From the NCBI RefSeq assembly GCF_900111005.1, contig NZ_FOFV01000009.1, positions 124,001-188,000 on the forward strand: 64,000 nucleotides of DNA, written 5' to 3'. Numbering within the stretch: position 1 is the stretch's first letter; every line of letters starts with the position of its first letter. Positions 26,917 to 35,888 of the stretch are shown one piece after another. This DNA is from Lentzea albida. Its GTDB lineage: Bacteria; Actinomycetota; Actinomycetes; Mycobacteriales; Pseudonocardiaceae. The notes under the pieces are model-generated. The model saw only the letters and a list, made by a program, of their open reading frames with translations, did no database searches and was not told the DNA's origin. A program made the position numbers and the translations under genes.

Positions 26917-26925
26917 GGGCCTGCT

Positions 26926-27519
26926 TCAGGCCATCACGTCGAGCCGGTTCATCGCGTGCTCGATCACGCGGACCAGCACCGCCTTGCACGACTCGCGGTC
27001 GCGGGCGTCGCACAGCACCAGCGGCACCGAGTCCGGCACGTCCAGCGCCACGCGCAGCTCCTCGGTCGTGTAGGTGTGGCTGCCCTGGAAGCAGTTCACC
27101 GCCACGACGAACGGGATGCCCCTGCGCTCGAAGAAGTCGATCGCGCCGAAGCCCGCGTCGAGCCTGCGGGTGTCGACCAGGACGACGGCGCCGATCGAGC
27201 CGATGGCGAGCTCGTCCCACAGGAACCAGAAGCGGTCCTGGCCGGGTGTGCCGAACAGGTAGAGCACCAGTTCGGGGTTGATCGTGATGCGGCCGAAGTC
27301 GAGGGCGACCGTCGTCGTGGTCTTGCCCTCGACGCCGTAGAGGTCGTCGATCTCCTCGCCGGCCTCGGTGAGCAGTTCCTCGGTCCGCAGCGGCGTGATC
27401 TCGCTGACCGCGCCGACCATCGTGGTCTTGCCGACGCCGAAGCCGCCGGCCACGACGATCTTGACGGAGGTGGGGACGGAGAGTTCTTCCCTGCCCTGCT
27501 CAGATTGCACGGACACCAT
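26926..27519 (-). CDS. Conservon GTPase (CvnD-like)
   Basis: The 197-residue Ras-like GTPase has the P-loop GGFGVGKTT (25-33), a switch-like LFGTPGQDRFWFLWDEL, and VNCF in place of the usual NKxD, typical of the conservon GTPase group. These proteins associate with a sensor kinase, a roadblock protein and a DUF742 protein at the membrane in a G-protein-like complex. It is the last gene of the four-gene unit; its start lies 20 bases inside the DUF742 gene. Confidence 0.92.
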   Translation of the reverse strand: MVSVQSEQGREELSVPTSVKIVVAGGFGVGKTTMVGAVSEITPLRTEELLTEAGEEIDDLYGVEGKTTTTVALDFGRITINPELVLYLFGTPGQDRFWFLWDELAIGSIGAVVLVDTRRLDAGFGAIDFFERRGIPFVVAVNCFQGSHTYTTEELRVALDVPDSVPLVLCDARDRESCKAVLVRVIEHAMNRLDVMA

Positions 27520-27877
27520 CGAGCACCTTCTGGAGTAGGTTCATGTCGACCGGGACCACCTTCGTGGACGGGCTGCTGGTGATGACGTCACCGCGCTGGA
27601 TGAGGTCGCTCAGGAGCACCTTCACCACGACGAGCGGCGCGTGCAGGTAGGCGGCGACCTCCGCCACGGAAAGCGGTTTCCGGCAGAGTTTGATGATCTC
27701 CAGGTGCTCGACCGAGAGCGTGCCCTGGTCCGTCGTCGTGCGCAGCGCCCGGACCTGGGTCGTGAGGGTCAGGTCCTCGCCCGCGGGCTTGGGCCTGGTG
27801 CGACCGCTCACCATGGCGTAGGGGCGGACCATGGGGCCCGCCGCCTCGTCGTACCACCAGTCGGAGGAGTTGCTCAT
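27500..27877 (-). CDS. DUF742 protein of the conservon (CvnC-like)
   Basis: The 125-residue DUF742 protein begins with an acidic, Trp-containing tail and MVRPYAMVSGRTRP, then a winged-helix-like domain (LSVEHLEIIKLCRKPLSVAE followed by VVVKVLLSDLIQRGDV). It is an invariant third member of conservons, though its biochemical role is unclear. Its start overlaps the roadblock gene stop (ATGA). Confidence 0.92.
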   Translation of the reverse strand: MSNSSDWWYDEAAGPMVRPYAMVSGRTRPKPAGEDLTLTTQVRALRTTTDQGTLSVEHLEIIKLCRKPLSVAEVAAYLHAPLVVVKVLLSDLIQRGDVITSSPSTKVVPVDMNLLQKVLDGVRAI

Positions 27878-28341
27878 GACAACCCGAGGGGGTTGGGCAT
27901 CCTCGGCGAGGCCATTGTTCGGGGTGCCGAGGAGAGGTAGGCGCCCACGCGCTTCACGAGCATGTTCATCTCGTAGGCGATCATGCCCATGTCGGCGTCC
28001 TCGTCGCCCACCACCGCGAGACAGGCGCCCTGTCCCGCCGCGGTGACGAAGAGATGCGCGCGCTCCATCTCCACGATGGTCTGGCGGACCTGCCCACCTC
28101 CGAAGTGTCTCCCGGTGCCGCGAGCGAGGCTCTGGAACGCCGACGCCATCGCCGAGAGGTGGTCGGAGTCGTCCTTGGAGAGCTCGGGAGAGTGGGCGAG
28201 CAGCAGGCCGTCCGCGGAGAGCACCACCGCGTGCCGGGCACCGACCACTCTCGCGACGAGGTCCTCCAGCAGCCAGTTGAGCTCGGGGTGCCCGCTGGTC
28301 AGGTCGTCCACGGAAATAGCCCTTTCAGTATTCGTCATCAC
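27874..28341 (-). CDS. Roadblock/LC7 protein of the conservon (CvnB-like)
   Basis: This 155-residue roadblock/LC7-fold protein has the segments LNWLLEDLVARVVGARHAV, FVTAAGQGACLAVV and the C-terminal MIAYEMNMLVKRVGAYLSS. In conservons it is thought to modulate the partner GTPase. Start may be GTG 28341 or the adjacent ATG 28338; the former overlaps the histidine-kinase stop (GTGA). Confidence 0.92.
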   Translation of the reverse strand: MMTNTERAISVDDLTSGHPELNWLLEDLVARVVGARHAVVLSADGLLLAHSPELSKDDSDHLSAMASAFQSLARGTGRHFGGGQVRQTIVEMERAHLFVTAAGQGACLAVVGDEDADMGMIAYEMNMLVKRVGAYLSSAPRTMASPRMPNPLGLS

Positions 28342-30794
28342 GGTTCCACGACGTCGTCGGCCTGGCGGGCGTCACGGGTTCCCCGCTGGAACGCGGCCAT
28401 GCCGTCGCGGGTGCGTTCCGCCCGTTCCTCGGGGTTGAACTCCGCGAGTTCGGGCATCGGCCGGAGGTCGTCGTTGGCCAACTGCGGTACGAGGTGCTGC
28501 TGCCGCCTCCGGCGCGGCAGCTCGGGCCGGGCGTTCTGGCGCGTCGTCTCACCTTCCGCCGGGTCGTCGGTCGGCCAGGCGCCTGCCTGGCGGTCGTCCC
28601 GGGGCAGCTCGAGCTGCCCGCTGTTGCTGTCCAGATCCCTTTCCGGGTCTGGGGCGTGGCCGTTTCCCACTGCCCTCCCGGCCCAGAACTCGTCCAGCTG
28701 GAACGTCTCGGTGGGGCGCTCGGCCGGCAGGGACTCGTGCGTCAGGTCGCCCTGCAGCGGGACCGCGGCCTCCAGGGCCTCGGGCGACCGCGCGGCCTGC
28801 TGCATCGTCTGCTGGCGGAACGTCGGCTTCGGCATCTGCACCGAGTCCGCGGGGTCCACCGCGCCCGCCTCGCCGACGATCAGCTCGGACGGGACCAGGA
28901 CCAGCGCGATGGTGCCGCCGGACGGGCAGTCGCGCAGCTCGACGTGGATGTGGCGGCGCGCGGCCAGCCGGGCGACGACGAAGAGACCCAGGCGGGACTC
29001 GCCGCGCAGCCTCATCGCCTCGAAGTCCGGCGGCGCCTCCAGCATCTGGTTGTGCTGCTCGCGGTCCTCGGGCTTGATGCCGAGGCCGTGGTCCTCGATC
29101 TCGATGACGAGGCCCTGCGGCACCTCGCTGCTGTGGATCTCGACCTGCGAGCGCGGCGAGGAGAACGACGTCGCGTTGTCGACGAGCTCGGCGATCAGGT
29201 GGATGGTGTCCGCGACGGCGGCGCCGACCAGCGCGACCTCGGGCACCGGGTTCACCTTCACGCGGGCGTACTGCTCGGTCTCCGCGACGGCGGCGCGGAC
29301 GACGTCGAGCATGCGCACGGGCTTGCGCCACTGCCTGCCCGGCTGCTCGCCGGTCAGGATGATCAGGTTCTCGGCGTTGCGGCGGGCGCGGGTCGCGAGG
29401 TGGTCGAGCTGGAAGAACGCGTCGAGGTGGTCGGGGTTCTCCTCCTCGCGCTCCAGCTTGTCGAGGATCTTGAGCTGGCGGTGCACGAGACCCTGGTTGC
29501 GGCGCGCGATGTCGAGGAAGACCCGGTTCACGCCTTCACGCGTCTGCGACTCCTTCACGGCCGCGGCGACGGCGGTGTACTGCGCGGCGTTGAACGCGTC
29601 GGCCACCTGCCCGATCTCGTCGTTGCCGTAGTCGAGCGCGGGGACCTCGGCGGCGACGTCGACGTGCTTGCCGTCGCGCAGCCGCTCGACGATGTCCGGC
29701 AGCCGCTCGTGGGCGAGCTTGAGCGAGTCGCTCTTCAGGCTGATCAGGCGGACGATCAACGCCTTGTTGACCAGTCGGTTCGACACGCGCACGGCGACGA
29801 AGATGCCGGCGATGACCGCGATCAGGGCGATGAGGGAGCCGATGAGGACGGTGGTGAACTTCTCCTTGCCGTTCGCCATGGCGATGTTGACGGCGCCGGT
29901 GGACTGCTCCTGCACCATCGTGACGATCTCCTGCGAGACCGCGCGGGTGGCGTTCTCGAAGTCCGCCAGGGTGACCTGCTGCCCGACGGGCCGTTCCGAG
30001 TTCTGCAGCAGGCGGTTCTCGAACGTCACCAGCTGCTGGTACGGCGCGCTGCCGGTGAGCTGCTTGTAGTGCTCGCGCACGTCCGGCAGCGCGACGGGCT
30101 CGATGACGTTCAGCGTGAAGTGGTACGCGCCGACGAGGTTGACGTACTCGCGGTGCTCCTCCGGCGTGAACTTGCCCGCCGCGATGGCACCGGCGGCGAC
30201 CGAGCTGGCCCGCGACATCGCGTCGGAGGCCTGGAAGGCCTGCAACGCGGTCAGCGCGCCCTGCACGGTCTCGGCGTCGGGCACGATGCGGGCCTGCGTG
30301 CCGAACAGCGAGCCACCAGCGTCGAGCACGCTGTTGTAGTAGCGGTAGACCTCGTCCTTGGACGAGTTGCCGGACTCGAGGCGCTCGCGCTGGTCCGGCA
30401 GCTGGTCGAGCAGCCCGTTGAGCTTGTTGATGCCGTCGACGATCTCCTGCGGCGCCTGCGAGGCGAGCTCGCCGAAGGCCGCCTTCATCTTCTCGACGTC
30501 CTTGTCGGTGTCCTGCTGCTGCTTGAGCAACGCCGACGAGGTCGCGCCGGAACGGCTCAGGCTCGTCATGCTGAGCTCGCGTTCCTTCTGCAGCGACGCG
30601 AAGGACTGCACGGCGGGGATCGACGCGTCCCGCGCGCCGGAGGCGACCAGCTGGAGGTAGAGACCCTCGAACACCGTGTACGACGAGAACAGCGCCCACA
30701 TGGCCAGAAGGACGACGCTGGGAACCACCACGACACCAGTGAGCCGAGAACGAATTGTCTTGTAATTCGTCTCAGGCACGTTCTTCAGCTTCAC
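28338..30794 (-). CDS. Nitrate/nitrite-sensing-domain sensor histidine kinase of the conservon (CvnA-like)
   Basis: I prefer the GTG at 30794 (818 residues), since GGAG lies four bases upstream; the open frame allows a GTG at 30836. A helix near residue 20-40 is followed by an extracytoplasmic NIT-type sensor (about 55-290), a second helix (about 315-340), a HAMP-like linker, and a kinase core. The core holds DHLATRARRNAENLIILTGE, an N-box-like LIAELVDNATSFSSP and IEIEDHGLGI. The C-terminal 180 residues are a low-complexity, Pro/Glu-rich tail. It is first in the conservon operon and presumably signals to the roadblock/DUF742/GTPase trio. Confidence 0.9.
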   Translation of the reverse strand: MKLKNVPETNYKTIRSRLTGVVVVPSVVLLAMWALFSSYTVFEGLYLQLVASGARDASIPAVQSFASLQKERELSMTSLSRSGATSSALLKQQQDTDKDVEKMKAAFGELASQAPQEIVDGINKLNGLLDQLPDQRERLESGNSSKDEVYRYYNSVLDAGGSLFGTQARIVPDAETVQGALTALQAFQASDAMSRASSVAAGAIAAGKFTPEEHREYVNLVGAYHFTLNVIEPVALPDVREHYKQLTGSAPYQQLVTFENRLLQNSERPVGQQVTLADFENATRAVSQEIVTMVQEQSTGAVNIAMANGKEKFTTVLIGSLIALIAVIAGIFVAVRVSNRLVNKALIVRLISLKSDSLKLAHERLPDIVERLRDGKHVDVAAEVPALDYGNDEIGQVADAFNAAQYTAVAAAVKESQTREGVNRVFLDIARRNQGLVHRQLKILDKLEREEENPDHLDAFFQLDHLATRARRNAENLIILTGEQPGRQWRKPVRMLDVVRAAVAETEQYARVKVNPVPEVALVGAAVADTIHLIAELVDNATSFSSPRSQVEIHSSEVPQGLVIEIEDHGLGIKPEDREQHNQMLEAPPDFEAMRLRGESRLGLFVVARLAARRHIHVELRDCPSGGTIALVLVPSELIVGEAGAVDPADSVQMPKPTFRQQTMQQAARSPEALEAAVPLQGDLTHESLPAERPTETFQLDEFWAGRAVGNGHAPDPERDLDSNSGQLELPRDDRQAGAWPTDDPAEGETTRQNARPELPRRRRQQHLVPQLANDDLRPMPELAEFNPEERAERTRDGMAAFQRGTRDARQADDVVEP

Positions 30795-31518
30795 AACGCT
30801 CCACGACCACCCGAATTGGCGACGGAAAGATAGCACTGCAAGATCAACACTATCAACAGCGATGATCTTGAGGGGTGAGAGCAGAGTACTCAGTCAGATG
30901 CGCAGCGCAACACCCCCTATCCGAGTTCAGGTGACCTGTCGCGTTGGGGGAAGGTGTTCTGACAGCTAGGGGCGCTCCCCCTCGACCGAGTGGACGAAAG
31001 CGCCACCGAGCTGGGCTTTCGTTGCGCGACACCGGGAACGAGCCCCCTAATGAGCGGCAACTTGACACGGTCGCGGGGCGTCTTCTAAGCAAGAACGCAG
31101 CGCGACCGGATGTTGCTTTCCGTCACCGGCGCTTATTCGGAATTTCGCATGCGGATCTCGCGGCCGAGCGTGATCAACTCCGCCATTACCCCGTCGTGAT
31201 CTTGGCGTTCGACACCATCCGAAACGCGTCAATTCCGCTGGTCATCGCCGTGCCGAGACGGGCGGGCAGGCGTTACGGCGCGGCACACCCGCCTGCCGCA
31301 GTGTCCTGGGCCACACGGCGACGGCCACTACTCCGTCCGGGTAACCCGCCGCCACGGGCGCCGACACTCTGCGCGATTCCTGTCCGTTTCCTGCCCGTAC
31401 CGAACCCCCTAAGAAGAAGGATTGGCGTGGAATAGAAAACTTCTCGTCCTGCTGGGGAGTTCCCGCAAGTTCTCCGACCACCGCGAACGCGAGCTCTTTT
31501 CTCCTTCACCCGCGGCCA
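30795..31518. other. Long intergenic region upstream of the conservon
   Basis: About 720 bases lie between the conservon start and the 3' end of the next minus-strand gene. A plus-strand open frame at 30944-31435 has Arg/Pro-rich composition with no fold pattern, and I do not call it a gene. The segments 30795-30880 and 31090-31240 are less GC-rich; the first probably carries the conservon promoter. A bulged hairpin sits near 31262-31302. Nothing else is recognised. Confidence 0.5.
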
Positions 31519-32502
31519 TCAGCGGGTACGACTCGCACGGCGCTCCTCCCGCGCCTGCTCGATGCGGTCCTCCAGCTCTTCGAACCAGCGCCGGCCCTGC
31601 GCGCCGCAGTTGTCGCGGATCTGGTGCTTGAGCTCGGACGTGTTGGCGTTCAGGTCGCGGACCATGCCCAGCCCGTGGTCGACCTGCGTCCGCAGCTCGC
31701 CGTGCGACCTGGCCAGATGCGCCGCGGCCTCGCGCATTTCGGCGCGGGCGCGCCTGCTGACGGTCAGCCGGAGGGGCGCGCTGTGCGCCCGGCGGACGAG
31801 GAACGCCATGGTGTGCAGCGAGGTCTGCGCGGACCGGTAGGCGTCGTGCGCGGTGTCGGCGCACTGGTAGGACTCGCGGTGGAAGACCCGCAACGAGTGG
31901 AACTCGACGTCGGAGCGCGCCGGGGTGCGGGCCTGGAGCTCGACCAGGCGCGCCTGCACCTGCTCGGCCTGGCGGCGCACCTTGGCGTTCTCGGCGCGGA
32001 CCCGCTTCAGCGCCCGGTCGGCCTGAACGGCGGCCTCGCGGACCTCCTGGACGGTGACCCGGCGGGCGCGGCGGTCCCACAGCGACATCAAGACGAGCAC
32101 GCCCACGCCGACGAGTGCGGCCGTGCCGAAGAACGGCAGGGTGTCGTCGACCGCGTACTCACCCGCGGCGGACGGTGCCTTCCACAGGAAGGCGAAGACG
32201 TTGACGGCGGCGAGCAGCACCAGCCCACGCCCGAGGAGACCGGACCACCGCTTCAGCGGCGGGGCACCGCGCACCCGGCCGTCGCGTTTCAACGCGAACC
32301 GGACCAGCAGGACGCTCAGCGGCACGGAGACGGCGGCGCCCCAGAGCCACTCCCGCAGGAACGGCTGGTGCTCCGGCACGCCGTCGACGTGGATGCGGGC
32401 CGCCATCGCCGGCGCGATCAGCACGATCGCCAGCGGGAGCAGGAAGAACACGGCGAAGATCGCGAGTCCGCAGCCCCCGCACCCGCTCTTGTTCCGGCTC
32501 AC
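31519..32502 (-). CDS. Four-helix membrane protein with C-terminal coiled coil, unknown function
   Basis: The 327-residue protein starts at GTG 32502, which overlaps the stop of the upstream gene (GTGA). The N-terminus SRNKSGCGGCG is Cys-rich, followed by four hydrophobic helices (about 12-34, 48-68, 86-106, 121-141). The remainder is charged and helical, with a likely coiled coil (about 145-190) and a second helical region to the end (RWFEELEDRIEQAREERRAS). No known family is recognised. Coupling to the helical upstream protein suggests that the two form one membrane complex. Confidence 0.7.
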   Translation of the reverse strand: MSRNKSGCGGCGLAIFAVFFLLPLAIVLIAPAMAARIHVDGVPEHQPFLREWLWGAAVSVPLSVLLVRFALKRDGRVRGAPPLKRWSGLLGRGLVLLAAVNVFAFLWKAPSAAGEYAVDDTLPFFGTAALVGVGVLVLMSLWDRRARRVTVQEVREAAVQADRALKRVRAENAKVRRQAEQVQARLVELQARTPARSDVEFHSLRVFHRESYQCADTAHDAYRSAQTSLHTMAFLVRRAHSAPLRLTVSRRARAEMREAAAHLARSHGELRTQVDHGLGMVRDLNANTSELKHQIRDNCGAQGRRWFEELEDRIEQAREERRASRTR

Positions 32503-32990
32503 CGGCGGCGGCGCGGCTTGCGGGCGGGCGCGAGCGCGGTGGCACCGGATCCGTTGAGCACCTTGTCGATGACGTCGGCGACGCCGCCGGTGAGCTCGGT
32601 GTGGTGCTGCACCAGCATCGTCGTGAAGTGCTGGGTGAGGTCGATGTACGCGCGGCGCTCGGCCAGTTCGATGCCCGGCTTCACGGTCGCGCGCTGCATG
32701 TTCACCATGCACTCGCGCAACGCCGCCGCGCTCCTGTCGGCTCTCCCGAGCTCCTTGCGCATGCTGCGCAGGGAGGCGGTGGACTCGCGGCGGCGCTGGT
32801 GCAGCACCGCGAGCTTGACCTCCCTGTCGTCCACCGCCGCCGCCTCGGTGATCCGGCGGATCTCGGTGGCCAGCGCGTACGTCTCCGCTACGCACCGGCC
32901 GGCGTCGCCGAGCGGTTCCAGCTGCTCGGCGACGCGGGACAGGGCGTCGGTGAACCCGACGTCCCTGCCGTTGACGGTGACCAGACCCAT
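32499..32990 (-). CDS. Helical cytoplasmic protein paired with a membrane protein, unknown function
   Basis: The 163-residue product is almost entirely helical by pattern, with a central charged stretch (VLHQRRRESTASLRSMRKEL) and a basic tail (PARKPRRRR). There is no signal peptide or membrane helix. The start ATG lies 27 bases after a perfect 18-bp palindrome at 33001-33018. Its stop overlaps the GTG start of the membrane-protein gene. I recognise no family. Confidence 0.65.
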   Translation of the reverse strand: MGLVTVNGRDVGFTDALSRVAEQLEPLGDAGRCVAETYALATEIRRITEAAAVDDREVKLAVLHQRRRESTASLRSMRKELGRADRSAAALRECMVNMQRATVKPGIELAERRAYIDLTQHFTTMLVQHHTELTGGVADVIDKVLNGSGATALAPARKPRRRR

Positions 32991-33000
32991 GGACCACTCA

Positions 33001-33018
33001 TCCGCGCGGCCGCGCGGA
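33001..33018. repeat. 18-bp perfect palindrome upstream of the 163-residue protein gene
   Basis: TCCGCGCGGCCGCGCGGA is its own reverse complement. It lies between the alcohol dehydrogenase stop and the start of the next minus-strand gene. It may be an operator or part of a terminator; GC-only palindromes can also occur by chance in such DNA. Confidence 0.4.
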
Positions 33019-33044
33019 GCGTTACAGCCCGAACGAGTTCCGGC

Positions 33045-34070
33045 TCAGGGCGTGAGGATCGCGCGGCCCCGCACCCGTCCGGCGTCGAGGTCGTCGATCG
33101 CGTCCTGGAACCGGTCGAGCGGGTACTTCTGCGTGTGCAGCGTGACCTTCCCCTGCGCCGCCAGCACCATCAGCTCGCACAGGTCGTTGTAGGAGCCGAC
33201 GAGGTTGCCGATCAGGTTGATCTCGGTGGAGATGATGTCGATCGTCGGGACGTCGATGTTCTCGCCGTAGCCGACGACGTGGTAGTCGCCCGCGCGCCGC
33301 AGCATCGCCACGCCGTCCTTGGTGGCGCCGCCCTCGCCGACGAAGTCGATGACGGTCTCGGCGCCGTTGCCGCCGGTGAGGTCGAGGACCGCGGAGACGT
33401 GCGAACCGTCCGCGACGACGCCGTGGTCGGCACCGATCGTCTCGGCGAGCTTCACCGCGTCCGGGTTGCGGTCCACGACGACGATCTCGGCCGCCGTCAA
33501 CGCCTTCAGCACCTGCACGCCGATGTGCCCGAGGCCTCCGGCGCCGATCACCACGCACCGGTCCCCCGGCCGCAGCCTGCGCGCCGCCTTGGCCGCCGCG
33601 TGGTAGGCCGTGAGGCCCGCGTCGGCGAGCGCCGCCACGTCGGAGGGCTCCAGCGCGTCGTCGATCTTTACGACGCTGCGAGCGGACGTCTTCAGGTACT
33701 CCGCGTAGCCGCCGGCGGTGTCGATGCCGGGGAACTGGGAGGCGGCGCAGTGCACGTCGTCGCCGCTGCGGCAGGCCCGGCACAGGCCGCAGGTGATCAG
33801 CGGGTGCACGATCACCTTGTCGCCCACGGCGACGTTCGTGACGGCCGAGCCGACCTCGTGCACCCAGCCCGCGTTCTCGTGGCCGATCGTGTACGGCAGG
33901 GCGACACCGGACTTCTCCGCCCACTGGCCCTCGAGGATGTGCAGGTCGGTGCGGCACACGCCCGCGCCGCCGATGCGCACGACCACGTCGAACGGGCCGG
34001 TCGCCTTCGGCTGCTCGACCTCGGTGAGCGCCAACGGCTGGTGGTAGCCGACTACCTGGACGGCCTTCAT
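33045..34070 (-). CDS. Zinc-dependent NAD(P)-linked alcohol dehydrogenase
   Basis: The 341-residue medium-chain dehydrogenase has catalytic-zinc candidates C39 and H64-E65 and a structural zinc set C94, C97, C100, C108. The Rossmann motif VIGAGGLGHIGVQV starts near 174. It would oxidise a primary or secondary alcohol. The start overlaps the DUF59 gene (ATGA). In propane-oxidising actinobacteria a similar dehydrogenase lies next to the monooxygenase, DUF59 and amidohydrolase genes, but the monooxygenase itself is not present here. Confidence 0.92.
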   Translation of the reverse strand: MKAVQVVGYHQPLALTEVEQPKATGPFDVVVRIGGAGVCRTDLHILEGQWAEKSGVALPYTIGHENAGWVHEVGSAVTNVAVGDKVIVHPLITCGLCRACRSGDDVHCAASQFPGIDTAGGYAEYLKTSARSVVKIDDALEPSDVAALADAGLTAYHAAAKAARRLRPGDRCVVIGAGGLGHIGVQVLKALTAAEIVVVDRNPDAVKLAETIGADHGVVADGSHVSAVLDLTGGNGAETVIDFVGEGGATKDGVAMLRRAGDYHVVGYGENIDVPTIDIISTEINLIGNLVGSYNDLCELMVLAAQGKVTLHTQKYPLDRFQDAIDDLDAGRVRGRAILTP

Positions 34071-34723
34071 GCCGATTCCTCCATTGCGTAACGGGTGCGG
34101 AGCAGGCCGCGGCAGAAGTGCGCGTTGCCCTCGATGGAAATGCCGACCGACCGGGCGAACCGCAGCCGCAGCGGCAACTGGCCCGCGGGCAGGGGCACGC
34201 CGTGGTCGTCGACGAGCACCGGCGCGTCCGGTGAGATGTCGAAGCCGAGCGCGGACCGCCTGCGCCGCAACGCCTCCGCCGCCTTGGTCGCCGGGAGGTC
34301 CTTCAGCGTCAACGACCTCAGGCGGTCGACCGGCACGTCGCGCACGGCCCGTTCCATCGCGGCCGCGTGCGCCTTGCGCTGGAACGTGAGCCGCAGCACT
34401 TCGAGTTCTCGCGACGCCTCTTCGCCGTACGTGCCGACGAATCCCGAATCCGCCGCGATGCCACGGTTGATCACGTCCGAGTCGTGGTGGTCGTCCAGCA
34501 CGACGACCACGTGCGGGGCCAGGTCGCGCAGCACGTCCTTCGAGTCCGACGCCATGAGGTAGGCGAAGTTCGGCGAGCAGAACGCCGTCGGCAGTCGCAG
34601 GTGGACGGTCAGCACGTCGCCGTCCAGCTCGACCGAGCGGACGAACCCGAGCGTCGTGATCGGCTCGTCCAGCTCGGGGTCCATCACCTCGTCGAGCGCC
34701 TTGAACACGGCGGTTTGGATCAT
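34067..34723 (-). CDS. DUF59 / MIP18-family metal-sulfur cluster assembly-like protein
   Basis: The 218-residue protein has an N-terminal DUF59 domain (about 1-100): FKALDEVMDPELDEPITTLG, then VHLRLPTAFCSPNFAYLMAS, with the conserved acidic DPEL and a cysteine near residue 52. The remaining 120 residues form a less conserved C-terminal region with another cysteine. Family members help mature iron-containing enzymes, and the same pair is found with soluble di-iron monooxygenases. The ATG overlaps the amidohydrolase stop (ATGA) and its stop overlaps the dehydrogenase start. Confidence 0.82.
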   Translation of the reverse strand: MIQTAVFKALDEVMDPELDEPITTLGFVRSVELDGDVLTVHLRLPTAFCSPNFAYLMASDSKDVLRDLAPHVVVVLDDHHDSDVINRGIAADSGFVGTYGEEASRELEVLRLTFQRKAHAAAMERAVRDVPVDRLRSLTLKDLPATKAAEALRRRRSALGFDISPDAPVLVDDHGVPLPAGQLPLRLRFARSVGISIEGNAHFCRGLLRTRYAMEESA

Positions 34724-35733
34724 GCGACGGCCACCGCCTCCTGCTCGACCGGCGCGATGTCGAGACCGGCGGGCACCGGGATGTCGTACAGGTGCGCCGC
34801 GTTGAGGCCGAGGATCTTCTTCTTCTGAGCCACGGTGAGCGGCGCGTACTCGGTCATGTCCTCGGGGATCTGGAAGTCCACGAAGCTCTCGACCAGCCAG
34901 CGCGGTGTCCACAGCGCGTAGTCGCTGGAGAACTGGATCCTGTCCTCGTTCAGCCAGTACAGCAGCTCGCCGATGATCTGCGCGAAGTAGCGCGGCCGGG
35001 TGTGGATGAACGGCATCGCGACCGCGAGACCGGCGTGCACGTTCGGTTCCTGCGTGGCGATCCAGCAGAAGTCCTCCAGGCGCGGCAGCCCGCAGTGCTC
35101 GACCACGAAGTTCATCTCGGGGAAGTCCGTCGCCACGTGGTCGACGTCGGCCACGTCGAACGCGTCCCGGTCGAGCGGCCGGATCGTGGGCCCCTTGTGC
35201 ACGTGGATGTTGCGGATGCCGAGCTCCTGCGCGGCCTCCAGGTACTTGTAGCTCCACGGGTCGTCGAGCCGGTAACCGCGCGAGTCGCCGTACCACTCGG
35301 CCGTGTAGAGCTTCACTCCCTTGAGCCCGAACCGTTCCGCGTCGCGCTTGAGCTCGTCGAGCCCCTTCTGCTCGCGGCGCGGGTCCCAGCAGTGGTTGTA
35401 CGTGAGCTTGTCCGGGTGCTTCGAGGTGAGCGCCCACGCTTCCTCGGTCTGCCCGAAACCGTTGTGGTAGAACGCGCCGAGGTGGGCGGGCTGGAAGATC
35501 GCGTGGTCCACGTACCCGTCGTCGAAGAGGTCCTTCATCAGGCGGTCACCGCCCTGGTAGAGGTACTCCTCGTACGGCCACACCTCCGACTCGGGCGAGA
35601 GGTTGCGGTGGTAGTCGTAGAAGCAGTCGATGAACTGCTTGCCGTGAATGTTGCGCTGGTTCCCGGGGCGGGCGTCCCACAGAGCGATGTGCGCGTCGAC
35701 GATGAAGTAGTCCTCGCCGTCCTTCGAGTACAT
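34720..35733 (-). CDS. Amidohydrolase_2-family metal-dependent hydrolase
   Basis: The 337-residue TIM-barrel protein has IVDAHIALWD near the start (only one His of the usual HxH), then NHCWDPRREQKGLDELKRD, HVHKGPTIRPLDRDAF, VVEHCGLPRLEDF and FSSDYALWTPRW with a probable catalytic Asp. This type is the companion gene of propane/toluene-type monooxygenases in actinobacteria. Its reaction there is not established; a chaperone-like role has been suggested. It is first in a three-gene unit. The ATG lies 155 bases from the divergent regulator. Confidence 0.83.
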   Translation of the reverse strand: MYSKDGEDYFIVDAHIALWDARPGNQRNIHGKQFIDCFYDYHRNLSPESEVWPYEEYLYQGGDRLMKDLFDDGYVDHAIFQPAHLGAFYHNGFGQTEEAWALTSKHPDKLTYNHCWDPRREQKGLDELKRDAERFGLKGVKLYTAEWYGDSRGYRLDDPWSYKYLEAAQELGIRNIHVHKGPTIRPLDRDAFDVADVDHVATDFPEMNFVVEHCGLPRLEDFCWIATQEPNVHAGLAVAMPFIHTRPRYFAQIIGELLYWLNEDRIQFSSDYALWTPRWLVESFVDFQIPEDMTEYAPLTVAQKKKILGLNAAHLYDIPVPAGLDIAPVEQEAVAVA

Positions 35734-35888
35734 GCTGCCTCCCGCTGGCGTGGTGGTTGTGGCAGACCGTAGGAAGATCGGCGCAGCTCAGGCACCCACC
35801 CGGTGTCTCACTTTGAGACAGGGAGCCACACGCCGAACGGACGTCCCGGCCGTACTCTGGGCTTCGAACGCGCGACGAGGAGGTCGAC

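Noticed and set aside
28494-30833. 779-residue open frame opposite the conservon kinase
   Set aside because: Antisense shadow of a high-GC gene; composition is Val/Arg/Leu/Gly without domain motifs, while the minus strand encodes a clear NIT-domain kinase.
30944-31435. 163-residue plus-strand ORF in the long gap
   Set aside because: Arg/Pro-rich with no secondary-structure pattern and no good ribosome site.
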